Below, piece by piece: positions 24,924 through 33,000 of a stretch of DNA of 64,000 nt (the first letter of the stretch is position 1; every line of letters starts with the position of its first letter). The notes beneath the pieces were generated by a model, which was given only the letters and a program-made list of their open reading frames with translations, was not told the DNA's origin and did not search any database. This DNA comes from a virus, in the IMG/VR virus record IMGVR_UViG_3300031787_000056, positions 1 through 64,000 of that record; one strand, 5' to 3'. Position numbers and translations under genes: made by a program.

Positions 24924-25568
24924 CTACGGATTTATCCGATCTCGCGCATCTTCGCCAATTGTTGCGGACGCGGGCGCTCTCACGAGCGGGGACCTGTTCG
25001 CCTCGTCCTGTTTTCGCTTCTTCTCGAGTGACAGATACGCCGCCACTTGGTGCGCGTTCTCATCCATCCACTCGATGCACTTCATCGCCGGCGCGTGCCA
25101 GCACTTGCAGTCGATCACGTATTCCACGCCGCCGAAGATCACGGTGCCGATCGACCACTGGCGCGCGACGGCGTCCGGATCCGCTTCCAGCGCTTCGAGC
25201 TCTCCCTCGTTCCAGTCGTAGCCGGTGTCCGGGGCGTAGAACTGCCGACCGCACGCGCACTCACGGCGACAGCCGGCGGTGCGACTGGTGAATGCCTGCT
25301 CGAAGTTCTGAAGCTTCGGAGGCAGCTCGTCCCACGTGGCGACGCCGCTCCATTTTTTGACTTCAGACGCCGTCGCGCTGTCGGAACGACCCATTTTGTC
25401 GAGCCACAGCACAGTGATGCGTCCACCGCCGGATGAACCAACGGACCCGATCACGACGTCTGACTTGAACAGGAATCCCTTATCCAACGTCAGGCTCAAC
25501 GATTCGGCGTCGTCGCAACTCTCCATCGCTTTACGCAGATCGCCTACGGTATGAATTTTAGCACTCAT
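24924..25568 (-). CDS. Zinc-ribbon hypothetical protein, 214 aa
   Basis: Contains CRRECACGRQFY (about residues 99-110) and, after a YDWNEGELEALEADP stretch, VIDCKCWHAPA (about 151-161); the two Cys groups probably form one zinc site. I recall this arrangement from many hypothetical phage proteins. The N-terminal 85 residues are a separate alpha/beta domain. It precedes the RNAP beta gene by about 37 nt, and its function is unknown. Confidence 0.75.
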   Translation of the reverse strand: MSAKIHTVGDLRKAMESCDDAESLSLTLDKGFLFKSDVVIGSVGSSGGGRITVLWLDKMGRSDSATASEVKKWSGVATWDELPPKLQNFEQAFTSRTAGCRRECACGRQFYAPDTGYDWNEGELEALEADPDAVARQWSIGTVIFGGVEYVIDCKCWHAPAMKCIEWMDENAHQVAAYLSLEKKRKQDEANRSPLVRAPASATIGEDARDRINP

Positions 25569-25574
25569 CGGTTA

Positions 25575-25787
25575 TCAGACGCTCCCTTCTGTCCCCAGTT
25601 CGGCTCCCAGTTCAGCTGCTCTGCGCGCGACAGCAACCCACGAGTCGCTCTGCTTTTGCTTCCGCGGGTCTGCGCGGAACTCTGTCCATTTCGGAAGCGG
25701 CTCGCCGTTGTAGGCGACTCCTCCAACATGCAGACAAAGCTCTTCGTAGAGGATGCCTGCGAGCGTTTCGATTTCGGTATCTTTCAT
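25575..25787 (-). CDS. Small hypothetical protein, 70 aa
   Basis: Helical protein starting MKDTEIETLAGILYEEL with an A/C-rich leader (GATAAACACAAACATG). It lies 6 nt before the next gene. No domain recognised. Confidence 0.6.
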   Translation of the reverse strand: MKDTEIETLAGILYEELCLHVGGVAYNGEPLPKWTEFRADPRKQKQSDSWVAVARRAAELGAELGTEGSV

Positions 25788-25795
25788 GTTTGTGT

Positions 25796-27523
25796 TTATC
25801 GGTTCAGGTGTTTCTCCAGGAAGTCATGCTTCGCATCGTCCGCCTCGTTCGTGTAGTCCAGCACCAGCTCCAGGTCCGCATTCGCGCGCGCAGACTTCTC
25901 GTGCAGTCGGTCGAACGACTCCTTCGGAATTTCGTCAGGACGCCGCAAGATCTGCAGCGGCTTGCGCGTGGTGGACCGCACCCATTCCAGGATGTTCTTG
26001 TCGTGCATCTTTCGCATGCGCGACATCACCGTGACCGGCTCGGCGCCGCACTGCTCCGCCAGCGCATCCACGTCGAACTGCCACCAGCCGTCCTTCTCCA
26101 CGCCGACGTCGAAGATCGCGTCGCGCGTTTCCGATTCCTTCTTCGTCATGGTCGGAATGACTTCCTCAAACCGGATGCGATGCTGCCGCGCGGCGTCTGC
26201 GTCGTGCGCGAAGATTCGCTCACCCAGGCAGAACGACATGATGGCCTGGGTCGCGAACGGATCGATCGAAGCCCGCTTGCATATCTCATCGCGCGACGCC
26301 GTGATCGCCCCGTTGGCGCCCTCACGCATCTGACTTGCCGCCTTGAAGAACGCCTTGATGTCCTCCGGCGTTGGATTGCCGCAGCGGATGAAGTGCTTCC
26401 GCGTGCGAATGCCCTCAGGAGTCGGAATGATCGTGCAGTAGGAGTCGAGACCGTCTCTGCCTGCGCGACCCACTTCTTGCGCCAAAGCCACCAGAGTGCC
26501 CGGGATGTCGAAGTGCACCACGTGTCTGATATTGCCTTTATCCACGCCCATGCCGAACGCGTTCGTGGCCACGATGACTGCCTCGGGGTCCGCCATGAAC
26601 TTGTCCTGGTTGAACCGACGATCCGGCTGCAGCATTCCGCCGTGGTAGAAGTAGACCGGGCGGTTGGTGTAGCGGCTGATGGCCGCCGCGTATTCCTCCA
26701 CCCTCTTACGCGTGGAAGCGTAGACGATGGTCGGCCCCTCGCAGTTCGCAGCCACCCAGGGTGCGGCCTCCGACATGCGGTCCAGGAACAGGGACGCCAG
26801 ATGCAGATTCGTGCGGCGCGGGTAGTGGTAGATCAGCTTGGCCTTGAGGATGCCCAGACCGCTCCGCACCTCCGCCTCAGCCTCCTCGGACAGCGTCGCA
26901 GAGAACGCCGCCACCACTTTCGGCTGCACCTTCTGGATGAACTCCCCGGCGAACTTGTAGCCGGGACGGAAGGTGTCCGCCCAGTCATGGAACGTATGTG
27001 CTTCGTCCATCGCCACAAAATCAGGCGGGAACTGCGACACCACGTTCGACCACTCCGGATTCGAGAAGCGCTCCGGGCTGACCAGCATGAACTGCAGCGT
27101 GCCTGACGCCCAGTCCCGCAGCACCGAGGCGTTGTGTCCGTCTGTCTCCTGGCTGGAGATGGACGCCGCAGCAAGCCCCTTGCGCTGCATGGACGTGGCC
27201 TGGTCACGCATGAGCGCGATCAGCGGGTAGATGACGATGGTGCGCCAGCCCATGCACAGCGTCGGCACAACGAAGCATGCACTTTTCCCAGACCCGGTTG
27301 GCAGGATCGTGATCGTGTCCCGCTGCGCCATGATGGACTTCACCGATCGGTCCTGCCCCTCCCGGAGCGTGCTGAACCCCAGGCTGTTCAGGACCGCCGG
27401 CATCTTCTTCATTCCCTGCATCAGCGCCTGTATTTCGGCGGTGGTTGTTACGGCTTTCCGCGCTTCGATCGGAGGACTTTCAGTTTCGGATTCTTCGGGT
27501 TTCGGTTTGGTCAGAGTCGACAT
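25796..27523 (-). CDS. RecQ-like ATP-dependent DNA helicase, 575 aa
   Basis: A superfamily 2 helicase with a RecQ motif set: a motif-0-like LREGQDRSVKSI, Walker A PTGSGKS (about 75-81), PLIALMRDQ, Walker B/DEAH (about 173), FSATL, and the C-terminal lobe VIVATNAFGMGVDKGNIRHV with QEVGRAGRDG. It unwinds DNA 3' to 5' in the family and acts in recombination and fork repair. The residues after 430 are a separate helical region in place of the usual zinc-binding and winged-helix domains, with no Cys cluster visible. It follows the RecA-like and 149-aa genes. Confidence 0.88.
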   Translation of the reverse strand: MSTLTKPKPEESETESPPIEARKAVTTTAEIQALMQGMKKMPAVLNSLGFSTLREGQDRSVKSIMAQRDTITILPTGSGKSACFVVPTLCMGWRTIVIYPLIALMRDQATSMQRKGLAAASISSQETDGHNASVLRDWASGTLQFMLVSPERFSNPEWSNVVSQFPPDFVAMDEAHTFHDWADTFRPGYKFAGEFIQKVQPKVVAAFSATLSEEAEAEVRSGLGILKAKLIYHYPRRTNLHLASLFLDRMSEAAPWVAANCEGPTIVYASTRKRVEEYAAAISRYTNRPVYFYHGGMLQPDRRFNQDKFMADPEAVIVATNAFGMGVDKGNIRHVVHFDIPGTLVALAQEVGRAGRDGLDSYCTIIPTPEGIRTRKHFIRCGNPTPEDIKAFFKAASQMREGANGAITASRDEICKRASIDPFATQAIMSFCLGERIFAHDADAARQHRIRFEEVIPTMTKKESETRDAIFDVGVEKDGWWQFDVDALAEQCGAEPVTVMSRMRKMHDKNILEWVRSTTRKPLQILRRPDEIPKESFDRLHEKSARANADLELVLDYTNEADDAKHDFLEKHLNR

Positions 27524-27960
27524 GATGATAGTTGCACGGCGATGATCATGGAGAGGTCATCGCCGACTTTGAATGTGTGGAATAAACCTCGACATCTCAT
27601 GCGTTGCAGCGCCGCCAGCATGTCCGCCCACGGATCGGCGACAGCCAGCCATAACGACTCCGGGCCGGATGCGGTCGTGTCCTTCACCACATACATCGAC
27701 CCCGGCGTCGACAGCAGATGTTCCGCAAGCGGCGTCGACTCCTCGTTCATGATGTCCGCCGCGACGGCCGCCACCCACGGATACAACCCGTGGGTGGCGA
27801 CGATCAACAGCCGCAAGGGTGAGTCGGCCGGCAGGCTGTCCACTGCCGCGGTCTTGACATCGTCGAGAGCGTCAGACGCCGGCACTCCCAGCAGCTTCGC
27901 CAGCATGCGGCTGACGACCGAGTCCGATGCCTTCACCGGCGACGGTGCGTGACGCTTCAC
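27511..27960 (-). CDS. Hypothetical protein, 149 aa
   Basis: GTG start at 27960, overlapping the end of the RecA-like gene by 4 nt; the stop overlaps the RecQ-like start by 13 nt. Alpha/beta composition (LLIVATHGLYPWVAAVAADIM). Its position between two recombination genes suggests an accessory role, but no family is recognised. Confidence 0.65.
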   Translation of the reverse strand: MKRHAPSPVKASDSVVSRMLAKLLGVPASDALDDVKTAAVDSLPADSPLRLLIVATHGLYPWVAAVAADIMNEESTPLAEHLLSTPGSMYVVKDTTASGPESLWLAVADPWADMLAALQRMRCRGLFHTFKVGDDLSMIIAVQLSSCRL

Positions 27961-29396
27961 GGCACCACCTCCGGCTCGGCGCCGTCATCCTCGTCCTCGT
28001 CATCAGCGGCGTCGTTCTCGGCGGGTATGATATGTTTGATCGCCCGCGCGTAACCTTCGATGTCCAGCTGACCGCCGATATACTCGATGTGCTCAGGGTG
28101 CGTATGCAGCGCGCGCATCAGCTCCTCGGGCTTCACAGCCACGCAGCCCAGCGCATCGCAGGTGTAGAGGTCCTTCTCGACAGTCGTACCGAGGAACTTG
28201 TTGGTCACCATCCAGGTAGCGGTCCGGTCTGCGTAGGTGAACGCGGGTGCCTGATAATCCTCAGTGTCCTCATGGCGGTCGAAGAACAGCGTCATGTCGC
28301 ATGTCCTGCCCCTTGGTCCATAGGAGTTTTTCAGCAGCATCATACGCAGGACTTGCCCGTAAACCTCCTTGTTGCCGTCCTTCGCGCGAATGTCCGTCGT
28401 CGACATCATGGTCATCCGATAGGCGCACAGGCGCTTCATCGCCCGACCGCCGACACGCGTGTCGTTCTTCAGCGGGCTCGGCGCCATATAGGACGGCAAG
28501 GGCTTGGCGGCCATGTCGACCTTGTCGTTCTGCTTGTTGATGAACACCACCGTGGTGTTGTTCTTCTCCATGAACGCCGGCAACCAGCGCGCCATTCCCT
28601 GCGCATGCTTCGAGTGTCCGAAGTTGGATCCGTCCACCGTGTCCTTGGGCGCTTCCTTCTTCGCGTTGGCGGCCAGACCCCAGTCCGTATTGCCTACGGC
28701 CTCGCTCTTCGACATCAACCCGCTCCACGGATCTGCGAAGAAGAAGATCGGATTGCCTTTCGTTTCGGGATCGCTGTCGCACCTCTTGCGCAGATCTTCG
28801 ACCGTCTTCCGGAGCGTGTCGTCGAACTGCGGCAGCGACCTGGCTTCAGTGTATTCGATCGAGTTGACCTTGATGACCGCCAGCTTCGGGTCGCGGTCCA
28901 TGATGCGCTTGATGCGCTTGTCGGACATCTGCTTGCCCTCGCACTCGCAGTAGATGGCGTAACAGCCCATATCCAGCAACCTGCTGATCCAGTCGAACAC
29001 GAACGTCGTGCTGCCGACGCCCTCCTGTGCGATGATCTCGATGGCCAACGGGTAGCGGAAACCGATCGAACCCAGCATGTTCTGGAACTGCAGTTCGCCG
29101 TATGGAATCATGTTTCTGCGCAGCATGGCCGGGGTGAACAGGCGGATGGGTCGCTGCTTCGATCGCTCATGCAAGACGTCGATGCTCTTGCGGATGTTCT
29201 CGGTCATCTTACTGAGGACCTTCACCCTATTACCGGCGTCGACACGCGGCTTGAGCAGCAGCGGCTGGAACTTGTCCGGGTCTTCGATCTGGAGCTCGGC
29301 GGGCGTTTTGGTTGGTCTCCGCGCGACTTTCTTGGGGGCGGGTTTTGCAGCCGGCACAACGGGCTGCTTCTTGGGTGTGCGTTTTTTAGCGGGCAT
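27957..29396 (-). CDS. RecA/UvsX-like recombinase with altered Walker A, 479 aa
   Basis: The N-terminal 25 residues are Lys/Pro/Ala-rich. The core aligns with RecA: AIEIIAQEGVGSTTF at the Walker A position (S129 replaces the invariant Lys), FFFADPWSGLMSKSEA at Walker B, TTVVFINKQNDKV at the L2-proximal strand, and RVGGRAMKRLCAYR at the GGxALKF region. The C-terminus is acidic (DDEDEDDGAEPE). In the family, RecA forms filaments on ssDNA and pairs homologous strands. Loss of the P-loop Lys suggests changed or absent ATP hydrolysis. Start 29396 is preferred over the short extension that falls next to a terminator hairpin. Confidence 0.82.
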   Translation of the reverse strand: MPAKKRTPKKQPVVPAAKPAPKKVARRPTKTPAELQIEDPDKFQPLLLKPRVDAGNRVKVLSKMTENIRKSIDVLHERSKQRPIRLFTPAMLRRNMIPYGELQFQNMLGSIGFRYPLAIEIIAQEGVGSTTFVFDWISRLLDMGCYAIYCECEGKQMSDKRIKRIMDRDPKLAVIKVNSIEYTEARSLPQFDDTLRKTVEDLRKRCDSDPETKGNPIFFFADPWSGLMSKSEAVGNTDWGLAANAKKEAPKDTVDGSNFGHSKHAQGMARWLPAFMEKNNTTVVFINKQNDKVDMAAKPLPSYMAPSPLKNDTRVGGRAMKRLCAYRMTMMSTTDIRAKDGNKEVYGQVLRMMLLKNSYGPRGRTCDMTLFFDRHEDTEDYQAPAFTYADRTATWMVTNKFLGTTVEKDLYTCDALGCVAVKPEELMRALHTHPEHIEYIGGQLDIEGYARAIKHIIPAENDAADDEDEDDGAEPEVVP

Positions 29397-29417
29397 AAAT
29401 AGGTAAAGGAACAGAGA

Positions 29418-29443
29418 CACCGGGGAGGACGACCTCCCCGGTG
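29418..29443 (-). terminator. Hairpin before the RecA-like gene
   Basis: CACCGGGGAGG pairs with CCTCCCCGGTG around a 4-nt loop. On the minus strand TCTCTGTTCCTTTACC follows. It lies between the 570-aa gene and the RecA-like start at 29396. It shares the TTTACC tail with the hairpins at 9507 and 32534, and could be a terminator or attenuator. Confidence 0.65.
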
Positions 29444-29471
29444 CTCAAGTTACTGTTGGTGTGGGTGTCGT

Positions 29472-31184
29472 TTAGTCGAGCAGTTCCATCAAGCCGGAGA
29501 CCACGTCATCCGGCAGTTCCGTGCCGCGGCCTTTGTCGGTGGCGTGCCACGCGCGTTCGACCAAGACTTTGGCCTTCTTCTGCTTGTCGGCAGGGAGCCG
29601 CTTGAAGCTTTCGGCGTCAGGAAACAGACGCGCATGCATGTCCTCCAGTGTCACCTCGCCCGCTGCTGAACCAGCGGGCACCGTGGGCGGTTCCTCGTCG
29701 GCCGGCACCGTGGGCGGTTCCTCGTCGGCCGGCACCGTGGGCGGTTCCTCGTCGGCCGGCAGAGTGACCAACCCGGACTCCGCCAGGCTGACCCACGTGT
29801 TCGGCCTGATCATGACTTTGACGCCTTCGATCTGTCCGGCGTCTGTCATCGCCTGGAGTTCCGCCAGCGTTTTCTTCGCCGGTTTAACGCCTGACGCGCC
29901 CGCCCAGAACGGCGAGGCGAGGTCGCCCGCCTTCGCGATCGGTGCGTCAGCAGGCGCGCGCTCCTTCGGAGGGGCCGTGCGTTCTGGCATCGGCGGCTTC
30001 GCGTTGGTCGGAGCGAGACGCGAAGCAGCAGGGCCTCCGCCGGTCACAGCGGCGACTGGATCGCCGTCGTCCGGCGCGGCTTCGCGCGACGTACGGCTCG
30101 CGCGCGGCGCGTGAGTCTCGGCGCGATCCGGCGACTCTCCGTCCGGCGTGCGCGAGGCGGCTCCCGCTGTGAGGCGGACATACTCAGGACGGTCTGCGGG
30201 CAGTTCCCCGCTGTAGCGCTGCGCGCAGGCGCCGCGAATCATTTCCATCGTGACGGCCGCGTCGTAGGTCTTGATCATGTGATCCACCTGCTCCTCGTAG
30301 GTGGGGATGTTCCAGTTCGCCGGGTCCGGCAGCAGGAAGCGGCTGGCCAGCACCTCCGCGCTGATCTTGTGGATCTTCGGCTTTTCGTCGAGGATCTCGG
30401 CCTGGTCCGTGAAGCAGATCACGTTGGTGTCATACGGGTCCTTCGGGTCCAGATTGACCTTGTCAACGTACCATTCCAGCGCACCGGCCGGGTCGGTCGG
30501 ATCGCCCAGCAGGTAGTGCGGCCAGTTGGGATCGCGCGCCGGCCCTTCATCCGAGCGGTGCGCCCATCGCATCTGCTCGATGCAGTAGGAATACGCCGCC
30601 TGTGTGATGGCGACGACAGCGTTGTGCCAGCCGTGTTCCTTGTCCGCGCAGCGCGCCAGCGCGAAGAAACGCAGCGAGCGTCCGGGCACCAGGGCGTCTT
30701 CCTTCATGGACGGGGCCTTCAGGTAGAAGTCCTTCTTGGAATCGCTGAACGCCTTGTTCCGGCGAATCCAGCGATTGAGGTCATCGAACGCGTCCGCGAC
30801 ATCATCGTTGCTGAGGGTCTCGCCTCCGATCATGTTGCGACGATTCGACGGTGAGAGCCAGTGCTCCTTCTTCTCGCCGAGGAACGGGTAGCACGTCAGC
30901 GGCAGCGCAAACGCGTTCGGCGTGAAGTGCCGCGGCAGACGCTTGTCGGGCGTGTCGCTCCAGCATGGTGCGACCGAGGCGGCGAACGCCTTGTCGTCGA
31001 AGGAGAGCGTCCAGTCGTAGGACGGCAGCAGGAAGCCGCGGAGTTTGGCGTCGATCGACTGCTTGCCGATCATGTAGAGCTTGAATGCGTCTCCGCTGCG
31101 CGGCGCAGCGCCCAGCAGTGGGCGCCAATCGCCCTCTCCGTAAGCGGCATCGGCATCGACAACAGGTGTGAATTTCTTGGGCAT
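29472..31184 (-). CDS. Hypothetical protein upstream of RecA-like gene, possible ssDNA-binding role, 570 aa
   Basis: No family recognised with confidence. Residues 1-340 look globular, rich in aromatic residues (DAFKLYMIG, LPSYDWTLSF, CYPFLGEKKEHW). The C-terminal third is Pro/Ala-rich and acidic, with three exact copies of VPADEEPPT. Abundant-looking, acidic-tailed and next to a recombinase, it could be the phage ssDNA-binding or replication accessory protein, but this is inference from context only. The start at 31184 has the leader AGAAACCAAAATACCTATG. Confidence 0.65.
   Translation of the reverse strand: MPKKFTPVVDADAAYGEGDWRPLLGAAPRSGDAFKLYMIGKQSIDAKLRGFLLPSYDWTLSFDDKAFAASVAPCWSDTPDKRLPRHFTPNAFALPLTCYPFLGEKKEHWLSPSNRRNMIGGETLSNDDVADAFDDLNRWIRRNKAFSDSKKDFYLKAPSMKEDALVPGRSLRFFALARCADKEHGWHNAVVAITQAAYSYCIEQMRWAHRSDEGPARDPNWPHYLLGDPTDPAGALEWYVDKVNLDPKDPYDTNVICFTDQAEILDEKPKIHKISAEVLASRFLLPDPANWNIPTYEEQVDHMIKTYDAAVTMEMIRGACAQRYSGELPADRPEYVRLTAGAASRTPDGESPDRAETHAPRASRTSREAAPDDGDPVAAVTGGGPAASRLAPTNAKPPMPERTAPPKERAPADAPIAKAGDLASPFWAGASGVKPAKKTLAELQAMTDAGQIEGVKVMIRPNTWVSLAESGLVTLPADEEPPTVPADEEPPTVPADEEPPTVPAGSAAGEVTLEDMHARLFPDAESFKRLPADKQKKAKVLVERAWHATDKGRGTELPDDVVSGLMELLD
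29677..29757 (-). repeat. Three perfect 27-bp tandem repeats in coding sequence
   Basis: Copies at 29677-29703, 29704-29730 and 29731-29757 are identical and encode VPADEEPPT three times in the acidic linker of the 570-aa protein. Perfect nucleotide identity indicates recent expansion or slippage. Confidence 0.9.
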
Positions 31185-31217
31185 AGGTATTTTGGTTTCT
31201 GCGTAGTTTCTGAGTGC

Positions 31218-31247
31218 GCAAAGGCGGACCGAATGGTCCGCCTTTGC
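31218..31247 (-). promoter_or_regulatory. 13-bp stem hairpin in intergenic region
   Basis: GCAAAGGCGGACC pairs perfectly with GGTCCGCCTTTGC around GAAT. It lies between the stop at 31279 and the start at 31184. No T-tract follows on either strand, so it is a structured leader or attenuator candidate more than a classical terminator. Confidence 0.6.
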
Positions 31248-31278
31248 AGTGATTGATCCTCGTGTGTGTGTCGGTGAG

Positions 31279-31926
31279 TTAAGCGCTCTGAACTTCGGTC
31301 GCTTCCTCTTCGCCTTCCTCATCAATGGCGTCGGGGTCCATCTTGCTGTCGGACGGCTTCGTCGCTTCGCGGCGGCTCGCCGCGTTCAGCTTGATCTCGA
31401 CTGAGTTTTCCGTCGTGTTGACGACCCGCCCGAGATTGCCAAGCCGCGTCGATGTCTCAACCGGCTTGCCAGACGCGAACAGCCTGTCCAGCTCGAGGAT
31501 GATCGCGGCTGACTGCTCGAAGCGCACGTTGAACGGACGCTGGGTCACCCGGGCGACCGCTCCGTCCAGATCGTATTGCACGATCATGGTGGTGACGCCG
31601 TCCTGCGACTTGGGCACGACTCCCGACCGGTAGAGCCGGTTCGGGATGATGTCGAGCCCGACTGCCTTGCCGGCGTCGTTGGTGTGCACGATGAACTGGT
31701 GGTTCTGCAGTCTGTCCAGTCCATCCGGGACCTCGCCAACTTCGTTGGTGCCTGCTGCGTAGAGGAACAGTGCTTTCGTGGTCGGGCTGTGCTGCTGGTA
31801 GCTGCTGCCGTCAATGTAGGAGAGAAGGACGATGTTCTTCCCTGTGTTCGGGTCGAGCCGCGTTTCAGGTGCGGTGATCCGTTTGGCGATGGTTCTGGTG
31901 GCGGTTGCGCGTGATTTGATTTTCAT
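31279..31926 (-). CDS. Hypothetical protein with acidic tail, 215 aa
   Basis: Beta-rich core (NIVLLSYIDGSSY, HQFIVHTNDAGKAVGLDII) followed by an acidic C-terminal tail (DEEGEEEATE). No family recognised. It overlaps the zinc-finger gene by ATGA and precedes the 570-aa gene. An acidic tail next to replication genes would fit a protein that recruits replication partners; this is inference. Confidence 0.65.
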   Translation of the reverse strand: MKIKSRATATRTIAKRITAPETRLDPNTGKNIVLLSYIDGSSYQQHSPTTKALFLYAAGTNEVGEVPDGLDRLQNHQFIVHTNDAGKAVGLDIIPNRLYRSGVVPKSQDGVTTMIVQYDLDGAVARVTQRPFNVRFEQSAAIILELDRLFASGKPVETSTRLGNLGRVVNTTENSVEIKLNAASRREATKPSDSKMDPDAIDEEGEEEATEVQSA

Positions 31927-32468
31927 GTTTTAGCGGAGCGTTCATACTCCGTGCGCAATTTAGCCGCCTCGTTCTCCGCCTGCAAGGTTTTTTGTTCAAT
32001 CTCTTGAAGCAAGTCCGGATTGGTCGTCGTCTGAATCCGGCGCTGCTGACAGAACTGCTCGTGCTCGATCACCGGCGTGCTGAAGGATGCCGGCTTGCAC
32101 TTCGGGCAGGACGCGATGTGGTAGTGCCGCCCGTTCTCAAACACGAAACCCGTTGCCTGCTTGCCAGGCTTGTAGAACCCCATCAGCGACCGGCACCCCA
32201 GACAGACGATGCGCGGCCAGTTCTTGAACTCCTTCCGGCAATCCTCACACAGCAGGTCCGTGTAGTTGATGCCGGGCGCGATCATCACGCCCTTGCAGAA
32301 CCGTCCGCTGTGCCACTTCACTTCCCACGCGATCACGTCCAGCAGCTTGCCGCAGAGGCACGGCTCGTAGCGCGTCAGCTTCAGATCTGATGCCGACTGA
32401 GTCGAGACGCCTCGCAGCATCTCCAGCATCGCGGGCGTGAGCTTGAAATCGTCAGGCTGGTCAGTCAT
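31923..32468 (-). CDS. Multi-CxxC zinc-binding protein, 181 aa
   Basis: Four Cys pairs in order: CLCGK (about 37), CEDC (about 74), CLGC (about 90) and CPKC (about 120), indicating two zinc sites. The C-terminal 45 residues form a charged helix (LLQEIEQKTLQAENEAAKL), likely coiled coil. The start at 32468 follows a hairpin at 32534-32564. Similar Cys-rich proteins are frequent in phages; the function is unknown. Confidence 0.75.
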   Translation of the reverse strand: MTDQPDDFKLTPAMLEMLRGVSTQSASDLKLTRYEPCLCGKLLDVIAWEVKWHSGRFCKGVMIAPGINYTDLLCEDCRKEFKNWPRIVCLGCRSLMGFYKPGKQATGFVFENGRHYHIASCPKCKPASFSTPVIEHEQFCQQRRIQTTTNPDLLQEIEQKTLQAENEAAKLRTEYERSAKT

Positions 32469-32533
32469 GGCGGCAGTCGAGCAGCACACGCCGATGCAGT
32501 CCATCGGAATTTCGTCAGCCAGGTAAAGAAGAT

Positions 32534-32564
32534 GAAGAGCCGGGGACCATGTCCCCGGCTCTTC
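32534..32564 (-). terminator. 14-bp stem hairpin after the small membrane protein gene
   Basis: GAAGAGCCGGGGAC pairs with GTCCCCGGCTCTTC around a 3-nt loop. On the minus strand ATCTTCTTTACC follows. It lies about 40 nt after the stop at 32607. Confidence 0.7.
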
Positions 32565-32606
32565 CCTCTTAACGTCGTTCCACGCTTATGCCCCGCGGCT
32601 CAGGTG

Positions 32607-32813
32607 TTACCCTTTGCCGTATCCTATGCGGGAGGCGGCATAAGCCGCGCCTCCCAAGCAGGCGAGTGCCGGTATCGCCAAGACGATACCGTTACCAAGA
32701 CCTTTCAGCACCGCCACGACGGCGGCAGCTGAGAAGCCTATGCCTGCCAGGATCGCCACCGCGCAAGCGGCAGCACCCAGAGCACCGATGATCATTTTTA
32801 GGAGTTCATTCAT
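32607..32813 (-). CDS. Small two-helix membrane protein, holin-like, 68 aa
   Basis: Two predicted membrane segments (about 8-36 and 43-60) with a short KGLGNG turn and a basic C-terminus (ASRIGYGKG). Size and topology would suit a holin or a small inner-membrane protein; no endolysin lies beside it, so the lysis role is inference. It has its own promoter-like element ending 2-10 nt before the ATG, implying a very short or leaderless mRNA, and a hairpin downstream, so it may be an independent transcript. Confidence 0.7.
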   Translation of the reverse strand: MNELLKMIIGALGAAACAVAILAGIGFSAAAVVAVLKGLGNGIVLAIPALACLGGAAYAASRIGYGKG

Positions 32814-32816
32814 GTG

Positions 32817-32851
32817 CAATATATTATGACACGGCAGGCTGCGCTTTTGCA
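32817..32851 (-). promoter_or_regulatory. Promoter-like element, TGCAAA-17-CATAAT
   Basis: TGCAAA (32846-32851) and CATAAT (32823-32828) on the minus strand, 17 bp apart, followed by ATATTGC. It matches the element at 10607-10642 in spacing, flanking bases and overlap with a TCA TAA gene end. The small membrane protein ATG (32813) lies about where transcription would begin. Confidence 0.5.
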
Positions 32852-33000
32852 AGGAGCGTGCCGTCGCCGCGGATGTCGCCGAACTGGAGGGCATACACGC
32901 CCACGAAATATGGGTCCGTGGTGCCGTAGCTGCTCTGGCACGCCTCGGCCCCTGCCTCGCGCAGCATGATGTTGCCGAGCTCGATCAAGGTCTTGTTCAT
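32824..33000 (-). CDS. Small hypothetical protein, 58 aa
   Basis: ATG at 33000 overlaps the DNA polymerase stop by 4 nt. It has two Cys and a helical N-terminus (MNKTLIELGNIMLREAGAEA). Its last codons form part of the promoter-like element for the next gene. No domain recognised. Confidence 0.65.
   Translation of the reverse strand: MNKTLIELGNIMLREAGAEACQSSYGTTDPYFVGVYALQFGDIRGDGTLLAKAQPAVS

Noticed and set aside
23538-25031. 497-codon plus-strand open frame opposite the beta N-part
   Set aside because: It is antisense to a confidently identified RpoB fragment; its Arg/His/Val-rich product has no recognisable domain and results from GC-rich codon bias.
25790-29402. Long plus-strand frames opposite RecQ-like and RecA-like genes
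   Set aside because: They mirror strong minus-strand coding genes and encode His/Arg/Val-rich sequence with no domain, so they are shadows.
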